NCBI RefSeq assembly: GCF_009727055.1
Contig: NC_052353.1
Span: forward strand, 60,502,079-60,566,078
Source of the DNA: Benincasa hispida
Lineage: Eukaryota > Streptophyta > Magnoliopsida > Cucurbitales > Cucurbitaceae
Reading direction: 5' to 3'
DNA length: 64,000 nucleotides
The notes below the pieces were generated by a model. That model did not search any database. It was not told the origin of the DNA and saw only the letters and a program-made list of their open reading frames with translations. Position 1 is the stretch's first letter. Each line of letters opens with the position of its first letter. Made by a program: the position numbers and the translations under genes. Below, piece after piece: positions 23,728 through 34,727 of the stretch.

Positions 23728-25433
23728 CTAGAGGGCAAGGAACAAGACTCTACATTCTATTTTGGCACGAGCAGTTATTTTAGTATAATTAACAGCTTTC
23801 CATTGAGCTGATGAGAGTGCCTCGGAGATGGAGAGAGGCTTATGTACAGGGGAGGAGTCAGAGGCATATAGAGAGGTCCACTGTTTGGGTTTAAAGATGC
23901 CACTTTTGGCATGTCTGCATTGGATGGGATGGGGCTGGATTTGTAATTGTAGCAGGCACAGAGGTACAGAGGAAGCATCTGACTGAGCAGGAGTAGATGT
24001 TTCAGCATATGATCTGACAGTATTAATATGGTTAGGAGAGGGTGGTGTTGTAGATGAAGAGGTGTTGAAGTTAGGAGAAGAAAAGGGTGATGTTGCAGTG
24101 GCCATAAGAGAATGAGTTATATTTGCTGGAGGTACAAGAGAGGGAGGAGGGGAAAGCACAAGAGTAGAAGAAGGATTTGGGGCAGTAGGGAACTGGGATG
24201 AGGGGAAAGAGAACCAATGGACAATGAGAGATGCTATAGGATTGGACAAGGATACTTGATGGTTGGGAAAACTAGTTTTAAAGGGAAAGAAGAACTCATC
24301 GAACACAACATGTCTAGAGATATAGATTCGACCAGTGGAGCTAAGGCATTTATATCCTTTGTGGGTTTCACTATAGCAAAGGAAGACACATTTGGTACTG
24401 TGAAATTGGAATTTATGAGATTGATACAGTAGGAGGCAGGGATAGCCTGTTGTTCCAAAGGTACATAGAAAAGAGTAATCTGGTAATTGGTTGAAAAATT
24501 TCTGCTAAGGGTAGATATTTTGTAGAACAGGGGGTAGGTAACTGATTTATTAAAAAGACAGTAGATACAAAAGTATCCCACCAATACTTCAATGGCATGG
24601 AAGCCTGTGCTAGAAGAGTAAGGCAAATTTCGATAATATGCCGGTGTTTTCATTCGACAATGTCATTTTGTTGGTTGGTATGAGGACAAGGATGACGAAA
24701 CTCAATTCCATTCTAAGTTAAGAAAGAATGGAATGAACGAAATTCACCACCCCAATCACTTTGAAGAATTTTATTTGTTCTGTCAAATTTGTTTTCTAGT
24801 AGGGATTTAAATTTAATGAAGGCAGATAGGGATTCACTTTTGTGTTTAAGGGGATATATATAGGTTAGTCTTGTGAAGTCATCGACAAAACTAATATAAA
24901 ATCGAAAGCCTGAGGTAGACAGAATAGGTGATGGTCCCTAGAGAACGCAGTAAAGGATTTCAAGGGGTTTAGAGGTATGAGAAATAGATCGATTAAAGGG
25001 TAGTCGATGTGATTTTCCCAGTTGACAAGCTTCACAAAACTCAACTACTTCATTTGAAGGCGGATTCGAATTACATAGATTAAAGACTTGACTTAAAACA
25101 TGATTGGAGGCATGACCTAATCTTTGGTTCCATATAGACTTTAACACCTTAAATGAAGTATTATTTTCAATATAAAAAGCTAGATGGACTTACATGACTG
25201 AGAGCAGTAGACAGAAAGATAGTGATATTAGACTTAGACTTTAAATTGAAGTATTTCCTTTAAAACGATGCAAGAATCCTTACTTGATTTGGGGTTAAAA
25301 CTATTATTTCCAATATGAATGATAGGTAAATTAGTGCCATCACTAACAGTTAAGGTTTTGTTACCATTATATTAAGTTTTCTGGTGTAAATTATCAATAT
25401 CAGCTAGCACATGGCTTGTTGCTCCACTGTTAG
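23728..25433 (-). pseudogene. copia C integrase, GAG-pre-integrase and protease
   Basis: The frame 24938-25147 has the GAG-pre-integrase zinc-binding segment (WNQRLGHASNHVLSQV, CEACQLGKSHRLPF). Integrase pieces follow at 24234-24653 and in other frames, with many shifts. The frame 23728-24306 is the serine/proline-rich linker before RT. At 25395-25433 the protease active site reads NSGATSHVLAD, with the catalytic aspartate replaced by asparagine. That codon lies in the GTTAG duplication of the nested element. Confidence 0.85.
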
Positions 25434-27107
25434 TGATAACGGGTAGAAATGCACGTTATCATAGTGCTAAGTTCTTGAACAATGTTGGATTGCGTTGATG
25501 AAATATATCACTTTGCATCCATTAAGCATCAATTTCATAATATTGCAGTCGCATGCGTTCAGTGTATTAGAACTATTGATTTTTGTATTTTTATGCAGAA
25601 TATGCGTTAACGCAATGCAAAATTGCAATCATAGGAAATCATCGTCGAGCAACTTCACCGCAAGGCTTTGCGTTGATCGTGCTCGTAAACATTTGCCCGA
25701 GAAGGATCGCTGCAACTTGGTCAGTGCAACATGGTGGGCGAATCTAGGTGAAAGGCCAATTAAGAGCGATGAGATAGAAAGCTGATGACAGTCGAATCCA
25801 AATTAAGATGAAAGTCGATAACAGTCACAAATTACATTCAGTTTTATCGGTGATAATAATTCGGTGCATCAATTAGGAATTAAAGCTGTCTCATCTGTAC
25901 AACTGGGAGAGAGAAGCCGCATTTCACCATTGATGCTCTATAAATACCAAGTGCATTCTTCAGAAAAGGGGTTCACCATTTTTACAACCAGTTGTACAGT
26001 TCGCACGTCTTTGTTTTTAGTTTTCTTTCATTTTAAGGCAGACGCGAGGGTGAAGGTTGTGTCGGTAGATCGTTCCAATAATCTTAGGAGAGTGCCGAAA
26101 GCTACAAAGACAGAGTGAGGGCCGACACCTGCGAAAGCGGGAATGTCTTTCGATTAGAATAGAGATTTCAGTGTAAAAAGCCTCGGTCAGCAAGGAATTG
26201 CTACCAGGCTCTCTACCTTTAACTTCCATTGGCATTTTGTACTCAACTCATTTATAAGAATGGAATTTCTTTCTCTATATCTGTTCACTCTCTGTGATTC
26301 ACGCATGAGTAGCTAAATCAGTTGAATGGGTTGAGAAGCATTTAGCTAGCACAACTAGGGAGTCTTTATTCTTTGCGATTATCTTGTTTATGTATGCTTC
26401 ATTCGTCCATTAGGGATACTCGGGAGAGTAGTCTAAGGACAGGATCTAGACTTGGGAAGGTGAGGTCAGAATATAGACACGGAAGAATCAGATTAGAACG
26501 CATAATACAAGAGATAGGCGCTTAGGAATGAGCACTATTTGTTATCAACGCATCACATGCATCCTAGAGATAGGATACGATTGTATGCGGTCACCTTACT
26601 TTCATGCATTTTGCATCATCTCATAGGACAAGAGTAGAGACTTAGGAATAAGCTCTATGGACACTTTGCATTCAACACATGCGTCCTAGATTTAGGAGCA
26701 TCGCATTTACATTGGAAAATAACTTGCTATACATGGTAGTAACATGATTGCATAGTCTGACGCATTCCTGAGTAACGCTAGCTAAAGATCTTCTCAACCC
26801 GTTCATCGCATACTCATTGCATCTATCAACGCAACTGTCTTTTCTCAAATCCGCCGCATTTATTTATTTCTTTTTTTCATCAACGTAAACAATAAACTAT
26901 ATATTTTATTTATTTACCCGGTTACCGCAAAGTTTTCATCAAAATTACCAACGTAATCTATTTTCACAAGTCTCTGTGTTCAACCCTGGACTTACCAGGA
27001 AACTCAGAGGAATTTACACTTGAATTCTGCTGGGGAAACTTGAGTACACAACACAATTCCATTAACGCATATCATCCATATTTTCACTTCATAAATACGA
27101 GCATCAA
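25434..27107 (+). repeat. 5' LTR of the nested LARD-like element
   Basis: It aligns with the 3' LTR from its start (TGATAACGGGTAGAAATGCA against TGATGACATGCAGAAATGCA). A block at 26392-26763 against 29812-30187 is nearly identical, with shared words such as ACTTAGGAATGAGCACTATT and GTAGAGACTTAGGAATAAGC. The exact right end, just before the primer-binding site, is uncertain by a few bases. Confidence 0.75.
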
Positions 27108-27112
27108 GTTTT

Positions 27113-27131
27113 TGGCGCCATTGTCGGGGAC
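27113..27131 (+). other. Primer-binding site, tRNA-Asp type
   Basis: TGGCGCCATTGTCGGGGAC resembles the primer-binding site TGGCGCCGTTGCCGGGGA used by several plant gypsy lineages, which pairs with the 3' end of tRNA-Asp. This sets the element's plus orientation. Confidence 0.7.
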
Positions 27132-28594
27132 TTGGCAACTAAATGTTTGTTAAGTTTTGTGTCTCTGTGAGCAAACTTATTATCTTGGGTGTATTGCAGC
27201 TTGTGCAACCAGGTTGCAAACAATATTGAAGTATAGGCGATGCGCCGAAAGCCAATGTTGACCCTAAGGTAGAAGGGCAATCAGTCGCAAAAGAGCTGAA
27301 GACAGTTCTAAGCTCATGGTCGCCAACATACGCCCAACAATTGCCGGAAGTTCCAATGGTCAGAGCAACTTGACCCAAGCAGTTGAGAGCCATCTCCGGC
27401 ATGGAAGACTCCTTGCGGTGACAACACTCTTATTTTTCCAGGGACGTCTTCTACTCTATCTTTAAATTGCTTTCTTACTATAGATTATTTATTTTATTTT
27501 GTTATTTTGGATATATGGTTTCTTCTGTGGTTTTGGGTACGTTTTCTCTTGTAGGTGCAACAATAAGTCTCCTCGGTTCGTAGCTCAATGGAAGAATTCC
27601 TTTCACCCTTCAACGCATGGCTTCAATCGTGTGGATTCCAACTCATGAGCGCATGCGTTGTTCCGCCTAAGGTCTTTTCCTATTATCTTGTATGCCTTAT
27701 CCTTTTGAAATTCTTTCTTTCCTGATTGCGTTGTTTTGCGATGTTTCTATGATGGTACATATAATTCACCGCATTTTCTAACTAATCAACGCAAGACATT
27801 CTTTACTTTTATTAGCTTCTTCAAATTTTGAAAGTCTTAAGTTTTATTTTGTGCAAACCTTTGTTCAAACATTTATTATCGCATTCTTGTAATTCTGTTT
27901 TTAGCTTTGCGGTGAGAACACTGCCAACCTCTAAATCTGAGGGTGGTAGCGGTCTCGAAGAATTGCATTCATTATATTGCAATCATTTTTTTTAAAAAAA
28001 GTTGAAGTGAGATTTTGAGAATAATAACTCCACTGTCAACGCAATGGGGAAACTCATGTTGATAAGAGTTAAGCTGACCTACTCGAAATTGGATGTCCGC
28101 ATGACACACGTGGGGGCAAGCCAAAACGAAGGCAAGTCACCAGAATCAGCCCATTAGCGCAACTCCTCTGTTCGGTACAAGCCAAAACAAACGAGACAAA
28201 AGTTGAGTTGAATATGGAATGCAACCGAAGTTGGATGCCCGCATGACACACGTGGAGGTAAGCCAAAACGAAGGGCATAACCAGGTTCAACGCCTCATTT
28301 GAATAAGTCATCGTAAAGTTTTGAATTATTTTGACAAACGCATTCTCAAAAGCTAAACACAAAGTTGGGTGAATGAACAAAAGTTTTTTAGCAAAGGCTT
28401 ACCGGATTTAAACTTAGAAAAGATCTTTTTGAAGAAGCAACCAAAGTAGAGGAGAGCATTGCGGTGATGGTCAGATACGTGTGTAAATTATATTCTGAAA
28501 AGTTGGTCATCGCAAAGGAAAACATGAAGGTGGGTTAGAATTTCTTGAGTATAACGCATGCTTGAGGACAAGCATGATTTTAAGTTTGAGGGTG
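27132..28594 (+). other. Non-coding interior of the LARD-like element
   Basis: No retroviral domain was found in any frame; short open frames at 27139-27402 and 28069-28380 (minus) show no motif. A 60-bp sequence containing GCATGACACACGTGG and AAGCCAAAACGAAGG occurs twice, at about 28085-28145 and 28225-28280. The lack of gag and pol makes the element dependent on a relative for movement. Confidence 0.6.
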
Positions 28595-30665
28595 TGATGA
28601 CATGCAGAAATGCATGTCATCTTAGGCCTTTTACTTAGAATCATGAAGGTTGTTAAGCAGAATATGCGGCAATTGTACTAGGAATTCATGAGAAAAAGAG
28701 TTTGTGTCGATCAGCATGTCGAATCTCAGTTAACTCATTACTTTGCATTAATTATGCGTTCAATGTTCTATTTTTGTAGCCAATGCAGGAAATGAACGCA
28801 AACGCGGAAACTGGACCACCACATGGACGACCGCATGCAGAGAAACACTCCATCGCAAAGCCGAATGCGTCGATCAACGTATGGATGTTGCGGTAATCAT
28901 CCGTATGCGTCCATTGCATGGGAGTTATGCTCGTCAAGCGATTGTGGTCATCATGTGAAGTTATGGTGTTAAGCGAAAGCGGCCATTGAATGATTGCGGC
29001 TACGTGACAACGCATTCTAATGGGTCAACGCAAGGTAGGTGGAATGAATGCATCAACGCATTTACCTCGAGAAAATCCAAAGCTGATGCTGACATTTTAC
29101 CTACCGCGTCGTTGGTGGCAGAGGTTCAGAAAGGACTGACATGCCGAACATCAGACTCAGAGCAGTCCAATTAATACTGACGGCGATCCAAACTCTATAA
29201 ATAGAAGCTGATGAGCAAAATTCCAAATCATCCGAGGGAGAATCCTTGTGAACCGGGGACTTTCCCCGCGATCTAGACAAATTGCGTGAGAAGATGGCTG
29301 AGAGTTCTTCACCTCCTTCATCCATTCCGAGTGACGACCGGAGCCTTCGACCGGAGTTAGATATCGAGAGAGTCAGCTCCTCTGCCCATCCATGGCACCA
29401 TCGGTAGCCTTGACGTACATCTACTGGAAGCAATGTTTTGCTTACAGCCGGTTATTTCTCTATTCCTTCGACTCCATCTCCATCTTCTTGCTTAGCATCT
29501 TTACTTTCATTGTAACACTTAGTGGGAGTGCTTGGGTATTGCATACTTAGTCATGTGGATTAGAAATATGAAGCATGTAGCAAACCACAGAGAGGTGTGC
29601 GTTGCGCAAGTATGTGAGTAATCTTATTTGCTTAGTGTGAAGCTGCTGCAATGCCTGTCTATGGGCTAACGCATTACTTGTCTATGTGTGAAGTCAGCAA
29701 CAATCAACTGTCCGAGAGGGTAAGTGGTTAGACACATTAAGCAAGGTATGCATTGTTCACTAGGGATAGTAACAATCTTAGGTCAATGAAGTTTATGTGA
29801 TTGTCTTGTATTATGTATGCTTCATTCGTCTATTAGGGATACTTAGGAGAGTAATCTAAGGATAGGATCTAGGCTTGGGAAGGTCAGGTCAGAATCTAGG
29901 CTCGAGAGAGCCAGATTAGAACTCATAATACAAGAGATAGGCACTTAGGAATGAGCACTATTTGTTATCAACGCATCGCATGTATCCTAGAGATAGGATA
30001 CGATTGAATGCGGTCACCGCAGCATTGTATGTATTCTGCATCATCGCATAGGACAAGAGTAGAGACTTAGGAATAAGCTCTATGGACACTTTTGCATTCA
30101 ACACATGCGTCCTAGAATTGGGAGCACCGCATTCCCATTGGAAAATGACTTGCCATGTATGGTTGTAACATGATCACATAGTCTGACGCTGACTAAGGTT
30201 GCCCTTGCAGTCACTCTTAAGTTCTGCAATGAAAAAATCTCCGCATTTTATCTATTTTCCCATTCATTTATTTCATGTCAAAGTTTCTCGCATCTCTACC
30301 TTTCATGCATATTCTCATTGTGTTGTCTGTTAGATAGGAGTAGGAGTAAGATTAACGTAGCAACATCCCCTCCATTCTTTTATTCAACCGCCGCATGTAC
30401 ATCACCGTAAACATATAGTTACAAGTCCCTTTGTTTGACCTCGGATCACCCGAGAAACTTGCGTTCATGTTATACTTGGTGTGAGCGCAAGAAAACTTGT
30501 GGCAGGACGCATGGTCATTGCATACATTCTTTAACGCATTTTTTCATTCCAACGCATGACCATCGACGCATGACTATCAATGCATATCTTAGGAACATTC
30601 ATCGCATACCTCGTCCACGGGAATTTGGTTGTCGAGTAAAATTGACTCCCAATTACCGCGCACCA
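28595..30665 (+). repeat. 3' LTR of the nested LARD-like element
   Basis: It starts TGATGACATGC right after the purine tract and ends GCGCACCA at the GTTAG duplication. It is longer than the 5' LTR and its last 200 bp do not align well with the end of the 5' LTR. Either the two LTRs have diverged by indels or the right end derives from another copy. Confidence 0.7.
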
Positions 30666-30670
30666 GTTAG

Positions 30671-31733
30671 CAGGCCATTTTGGATCATTAAGAATCTCTA
30701 GAGTGGCAATGTAAGCTGAACCATTGTTTCCTTGGTTATTTCCAGCACCAGCTCTATGAGGATTGTTGAACTCTTCATCATAACAAGAGTAGCAGGCATT
30801 TGCAGAGTGACCATATCTGTCACATACTTGGCAGGTTGGTTTGTTTCCTCGATTATTACCTAAACATCCTCGTCCTCTTCCATGCTAGTTTCCATGATTA
30901 TTATTGTTGTGATTGACTGAATGGTTTCCATTACTTCCCTTGCCTTGATTGTTGTTTCCATTGTGGTGCCCATTGTTGTAAAAACGATTTTTATTAGACT
31001 GCCTCTGTCTATTGTAAGCAAGGTTTGTTGTTGGTTCGACTGGTTCTGATATAATGGGGCTCGTGTTGAAGCGAGCCAAGGTTCTTTCAAAGGTTACTAA
31101 GGTAGAGTGAAGTTCCTGTCAAGTGGAAATGTCTTTTCCTTCTATTGTGCACGCTATTGGGACATAAGCAGCATCCAGACCTGCTAATACATAGGACATA
31201 AGATCATCAAAGGTGATGGGGTTACCTGCTAATTTTAGGTTACCAGAGGCTTGTTTCATTATAGCCAGATAATCAGTTACTCTATTGTTCCCTTTTTTGG
31301 TATTTTGGAGAATGCCTCTGAGTTGATTTATCCTAGCTTTGCTAGTAGCACCATACATTGTTTCCAGTGTTTTTCAGACTTCTCGAGAGGTTTTGAGGCT
31401 TACTACAGCAGCAGCGATTGAGGGGTTCATCGACCTGAATAACCATCCCAGTAGAGCTTGATCAACTGTGACCCATTCTTCAAAGAGAGGGTTTAGTACC
31501 AGTTCTTTCTTTCCATCTGCTTCAGTAACTTCCAACAGCTTCGGTGGTGGAGCTTTCGTACCTAAGATATGATCGTCAACACGCTATCCTCTAAGAATGG
31601 CTAGAACCGTTCCTGTCCATAAAAGGTCGTTCTTTTCGTCAAGCTTCACGGTCAAGACAATACTCAGAGGATGGCCAAAGAAGGAGCTTATCACATTTTT
31701 TACGGAAGAAGAAGATGATGATGAAGTAGCCAT
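30671..31733 (-). pseudogene. copia C gag
   Basis: The start ATG at 31733 gives MATSSSSSSSVKNVISSFF. The frame then contains LTVKLDEKNDLLW and, after a stop, KAPPPKLLEVTEADG and NPLFEEWVTVDQALLGWLF, a gag N-terminal domain typical of copia elements. The frame 31119-31358 continues (LRGILQNTKKGNNRVTDYLA). A histidine/asparagine-rich segment follows (30885-31079), then an intact zinc knuckle CQVCDRYGHSANAC (C-X2-C-X4-H-X4-C) near 30840-30800. The frame then reaches NDPKWP at the insertion of the nested element. Several stops break it. Confidence 0.85.
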
Positions 31734-31750
31734 GGTGTTAGCTTTCAATG

Positions 31751-31762
31751 GCTCTGATACTA
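31751..31762 (-). other. Primer-binding site of copia element C
   Basis: The minus strand reads TAGTATCAGAGC, 11 of 12 matching TGGTATCAGAGC, and begins immediately after the LTR end ...TTATCACT. This adjacency supports the non-canonical CT end of the LTR. Confidence 0.8.
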
Positions 31763-32032
31763 AGTGATAAAATAGGTAAAATCAGGAAATAGCTGATGAG
31801 CTCTATTGAATGAATGAATTATTTGGTACAGAGGAATCCAATAAATTATACAGGGGCAGCAAAGCAAGCCCAATGAGAGTATAACACGAATACAAAAAAT
31901 AATAAATAAAATAACCAACCAAACGACATCGTACAGGGTAAAGAATGGAGAGGAAAGAAAATGAGTTAGTGATCTATTGTGATAGGCTATTTGGGCTCTG
32001 TTGAGTTGAGCCGTGTAGGTTCTATTCTCACA
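31763..32032 (-). repeat. 5' LTR of copia element C (270 bp)
   Basis: It starts (minus) TGTGAGAATAG at 32032 and ends TTATCACT at 31763. It preserves the empty site of the MITE present in the 3' LTR (TTTGGTACAGAGGAATCC). The target duplication TGCAA follows at 32033-32037. Confidence 0.9.
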
Positions 32033-32037
32033 TGCAA

Positions 32038-32374
32038 GAGCCACAATTTGAGTAGACTAGATAACACACTATATAAATAATATGTATAGTGGTGGATTTG
32101 GGAAAAAGTTATGGGAATCATTAGAGAAACAGAAAAGGGAAAATACCTTTTTCTCTCTCATCCTTTTCGTCCTTCCTTTTTCTCTCTCTTATTATCTTCT
32201 GATGTATTCTTTTCTCTCTCTCCGTTGCTAAATGTGCAGAAAAATTGAAGGAAAAAAATTCGGATATGTGTTGAATAATATAGATCTTAAAATTTATACT
32301 ATAATGAGATGTTTAATACAAAAAATATATATACTCCAAAAACAAATTAAAAGAACAAACGATCATTGCTAGAT
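32038..32374. other. Intergenic stretch right of copia C
   Basis: Contains CT-rich runs (CTCTCTCATCC, TTTTTCTCTCTC) near 32150-32220 but no coding signal that I can support. Confidence 0.4.
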
Positions 32375-32600
32375 TTATTTATCCACCATTTTTGGAGTAA
32401 TTGCAGTGGCAAGGGCTCTGCTGAAGTTGGGGTCTCTGATTAAAAGAGTAGCCATTTGTTGAACTAGAAGCTTTTGGGTTGAAGAAGCTGAAGTTGAGGG
32501 TGTATAGTCAATGCTTAGTTGAGAATTGGTTAAAGTAATCAAAGGTTAGAACAGAAGGCATTAATGATGGAGATTTGACAGAGAAGGTGATGATGAAACC
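32375..32600 (-). pseudogene. Possible C-terminal fragment of a WRKY-like gene
   Basis: On the minus strand a short frame ends at the TAA at 32377-32375 and reads LLVQQMATLLIRDPNFSRAL, then ATAITPKMVDK. This recalls the C-terminal segment of group II WRKY transcription factors (a helix with a DPxFxxALAxAI pattern). A preceding serine-rich part in another frame (SLMPSVLTFDYFNQFSTKH) would need a frameshift. No WRKYGQK motif or zinc finger lies nearby. It could be a decayed last exon of a gene disrupted by the flanking retrotransposons, or chance similarity. Confidence 0.25.
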
Positions 32601-32986
32601 CCACAAGAATTATGCTTTCAACTTAAATGAATGAGCTCTATAAATTTAGCAGTGGAGAAGGAGGAGGGAGAATAAGAAAGAAGGGAAGAAGAGAGAATGA
32701 GGGACTAGGAGGATGAGAAGGGTGAGAGAGAAAGAAGAGAGATTCATAGGAGAAACATTAAAAAATATTTTTTTTTTTTCCAATTGGGCTTGCCATTTCA
32801 GCATTTACTCAATTTTTTTGCTTAGATATAATACTTTTTTGAAATAAAGGGACCTTTTAAACTCATTTAAAAAAAAAACTCGGGGACTAAATTAACTAAT
32901 TTAAAACTTGAGGACTAAACAAACCTATTCCTCAAAACTCAAGGACTAAAAATTATTTTCTGAAATGTATAGTAAAAAAAAAAAAT
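32601..32986. other. Purine-rich intergenic stretch
   Basis: GAGA-type runs at about 32655-32760 (GAAGGAGGAGGGAGAA and similar), followed by one arm of a fold-back-like sequence (32855-32960, CTCGGGGACTAAATTAA, CTTGAGGACTAAAC, CTCAAGGACTAAAAA). No gene was recognised. Confidence 0.4.
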
Positions 32987-34727
32987 TTGAGCTATAAAAT
33001 GATTGATTCCAAAATCGTGATAAGACACATTTTGTATGTCTCGCCAAGGTTAATTATAATGTATGACATTTTATTTCTGGAAACATTAAAGATTCCTTGT
33101 GAATTATGGAAAGGTCGAAGCCTTCTTAAAATCTTATGTTATTGTGGGGTATTTGGGAAAAGTGATTATTCCTCGATTGATAATCCAAGTTTGAGAATAT
33201 TGGATAACAATTTAAAAGGAGATTGGGATATGTTTGAGTTGGCTACAAAATTTTTGTACAATATTCCTAAAGTGTGAGACTACAAAATTTTTGTATGGTA
33301 TTCCTAAAGTGTGAATACAACTTAAACCTCTTTAGTGAATAATAATAAGTCTCAACATATATGATCAAACAACCACTTTCTGGTAGAATGATCACAATTG
33401 ACTTTATAAAGTCAAAAAATAATATGCAGATCCGTTTGTAAAAGGTCTAACTAGAGAGTTAGTTGAAAGTTCATCAAGGAGAATGAGATTAAAGCTTTTA
33501 AGTTTAAAAGGTTAACTAGAGAGGCAACCCAACCTAGTTGACTGGAGATCCCAAAATCTAGGTTCAACGGACAAACCGACCTCTGGATAACTTAGTGAGC
33601 ATTGTGTTGAATTTTTTTTCTTCTTACCCATTATAAGGATGATGAGACAGTGCAAGTGTGATTTTAGGGTAAGCATTGTGCTTTTAATGATATCTATAAG
33701 TTGTTGAATAATTATTTATGAAATGAGCATATACGATATTCTTTGTAGGAATCATCCATGTGAGTGTGAAGGGGTCGTTTATATGAGAATTTTAAGGTGA
33801 ATTCTCTAAAACACTCATAAGACTAGGCGATGTTCAAGGCGAAAATGAACACAATTATGAGGACAAACTTTGTTATAATGAGAAACTGTGTGACTTCAAT
33901 TGTCTTAGTTTACTCTAGAACGACTAACAATTCAAGGTGTCAAGTTCATTGATTAGCTAAGTAAACTCGATTGATGTTCACTGGGGAAAGTTCAAAGTGT
34001 TTACTACTTATCTCGATGCAGATTCTTCATTAGGAAATACCGAATGTTTTCTTTTTCCTTTGATATTAAATTGTCAACTTAATATTTATTGGGGGGATTG
34101 TTGGAATTAATAGTAAGTCACCATTTATGTAGAGTGTTGAGGTTGATACCTTAAATCTCAAAGGTCCTGTAGTTTCTAATTGTAATATACAAACGATTTT
34201 TTTATTTAATAAAATTCGAGGTATTTTATTTGACATTTAGTAGCATTAACCCACAAAACCAATAAACAAACATCCAAGGTTATCTTTTGTAACTTAAATA
34301 TGTATGTAGAGATATATGGATAGATTATGTTTAAGTGATAACCTGAAGGGTTTGTAGTATATGAATAAGATTGGGTTCCTTATCCTAGTGACACTACAAA
34401 TACGGTCTGTAGATGTTACAATTTTTGTAAAGTGCTATAAATGATATGATTCTGATAATTTATGTAGAGACATGTGAGCGAGGGTGTTCATACAAAGGAG
34501 TTTGTATAAGACTAGACCATGAAATGAATAGTCTCATTATATAACGCCGTTAATAATAGAGACTTACATTTCAATCAGGATGATTATAAGTGACATGACT
34601 TGAATCCTGAGTGAGTTGTGAATTCCTGCCTATGAAGGCGGTCCTTTGATTTGTATGGGTGAGAATGGCTAGATCACCGACTCAATAAGCCCACCATTTT
34701 AGGGATTCGTTTGATTAGGGAGCTAGG

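Larger units (their letters stand above)
25434..30665 (+). mobile_element. Non-autonomous LTR element (LARD-like) nested in copia C
   Basis: It is bounded by the perfect target-site duplication GTTAG (25429-25433 and 30666-30670), starts TGATAACGGG and ends GCGCACCA. When it is mentally removed, the copia C gag frame continues into the protease, which supports both boundaries. The LTRs are 25434 to about 27107 and 28595-30665. The primer-binding site (27113-27131) reads TGGCGCCATTGTCGGGGAC, resembling the tRNA-Asp type of some Ty3/gypsy elements. A purine-rich TTTGAGGGTG precedes the 3' LTR. The 1.48-kb interior has no gag or pol domain. AACGCA/TGCGTT words recur throughout. Confidence 0.85.
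21439..32032 (-). mobile_element. Complete Ty1/copia element C with two nested insertions
   Basis: The element is flanked by a perfect 5-bp target-site duplication TGCAA (21434-21438 and 32033-32037). Read on the minus strand: 5' LTR 32032-31763, primer-binding site 31762-31751 directly adjacent, gag from ATG 31733, protease, GAG-pre-integrase, integrase, reverse transcriptase, RNase H, a purine tract GAGGGGGGA, and 3' LTR 22270-21439. The LTR reads TGTGAG...TCACT, that is TG at the start and CT at the end, not TG...CA. The 3' LTR contains a hAT-like MITE and the gag/protease junction contains a 5.2-kb LTR element. Without these insertions the element would be about 4.8 kb. Many frameshifts show it is inactive. 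Confidence 0.92.

Noticed and set aside
24217..24432. Plus-strand frame across copia C
   Set aside because: It is a shadow of the minus-strand integrase and linker region.
28069..28380. 103-aa minus-strand frame and other short frames inside the LARD-like element
   Set aside because: They are antisense to the element and contain no gag or pol motif. The repeated 60-bp unit explains part of the composition.
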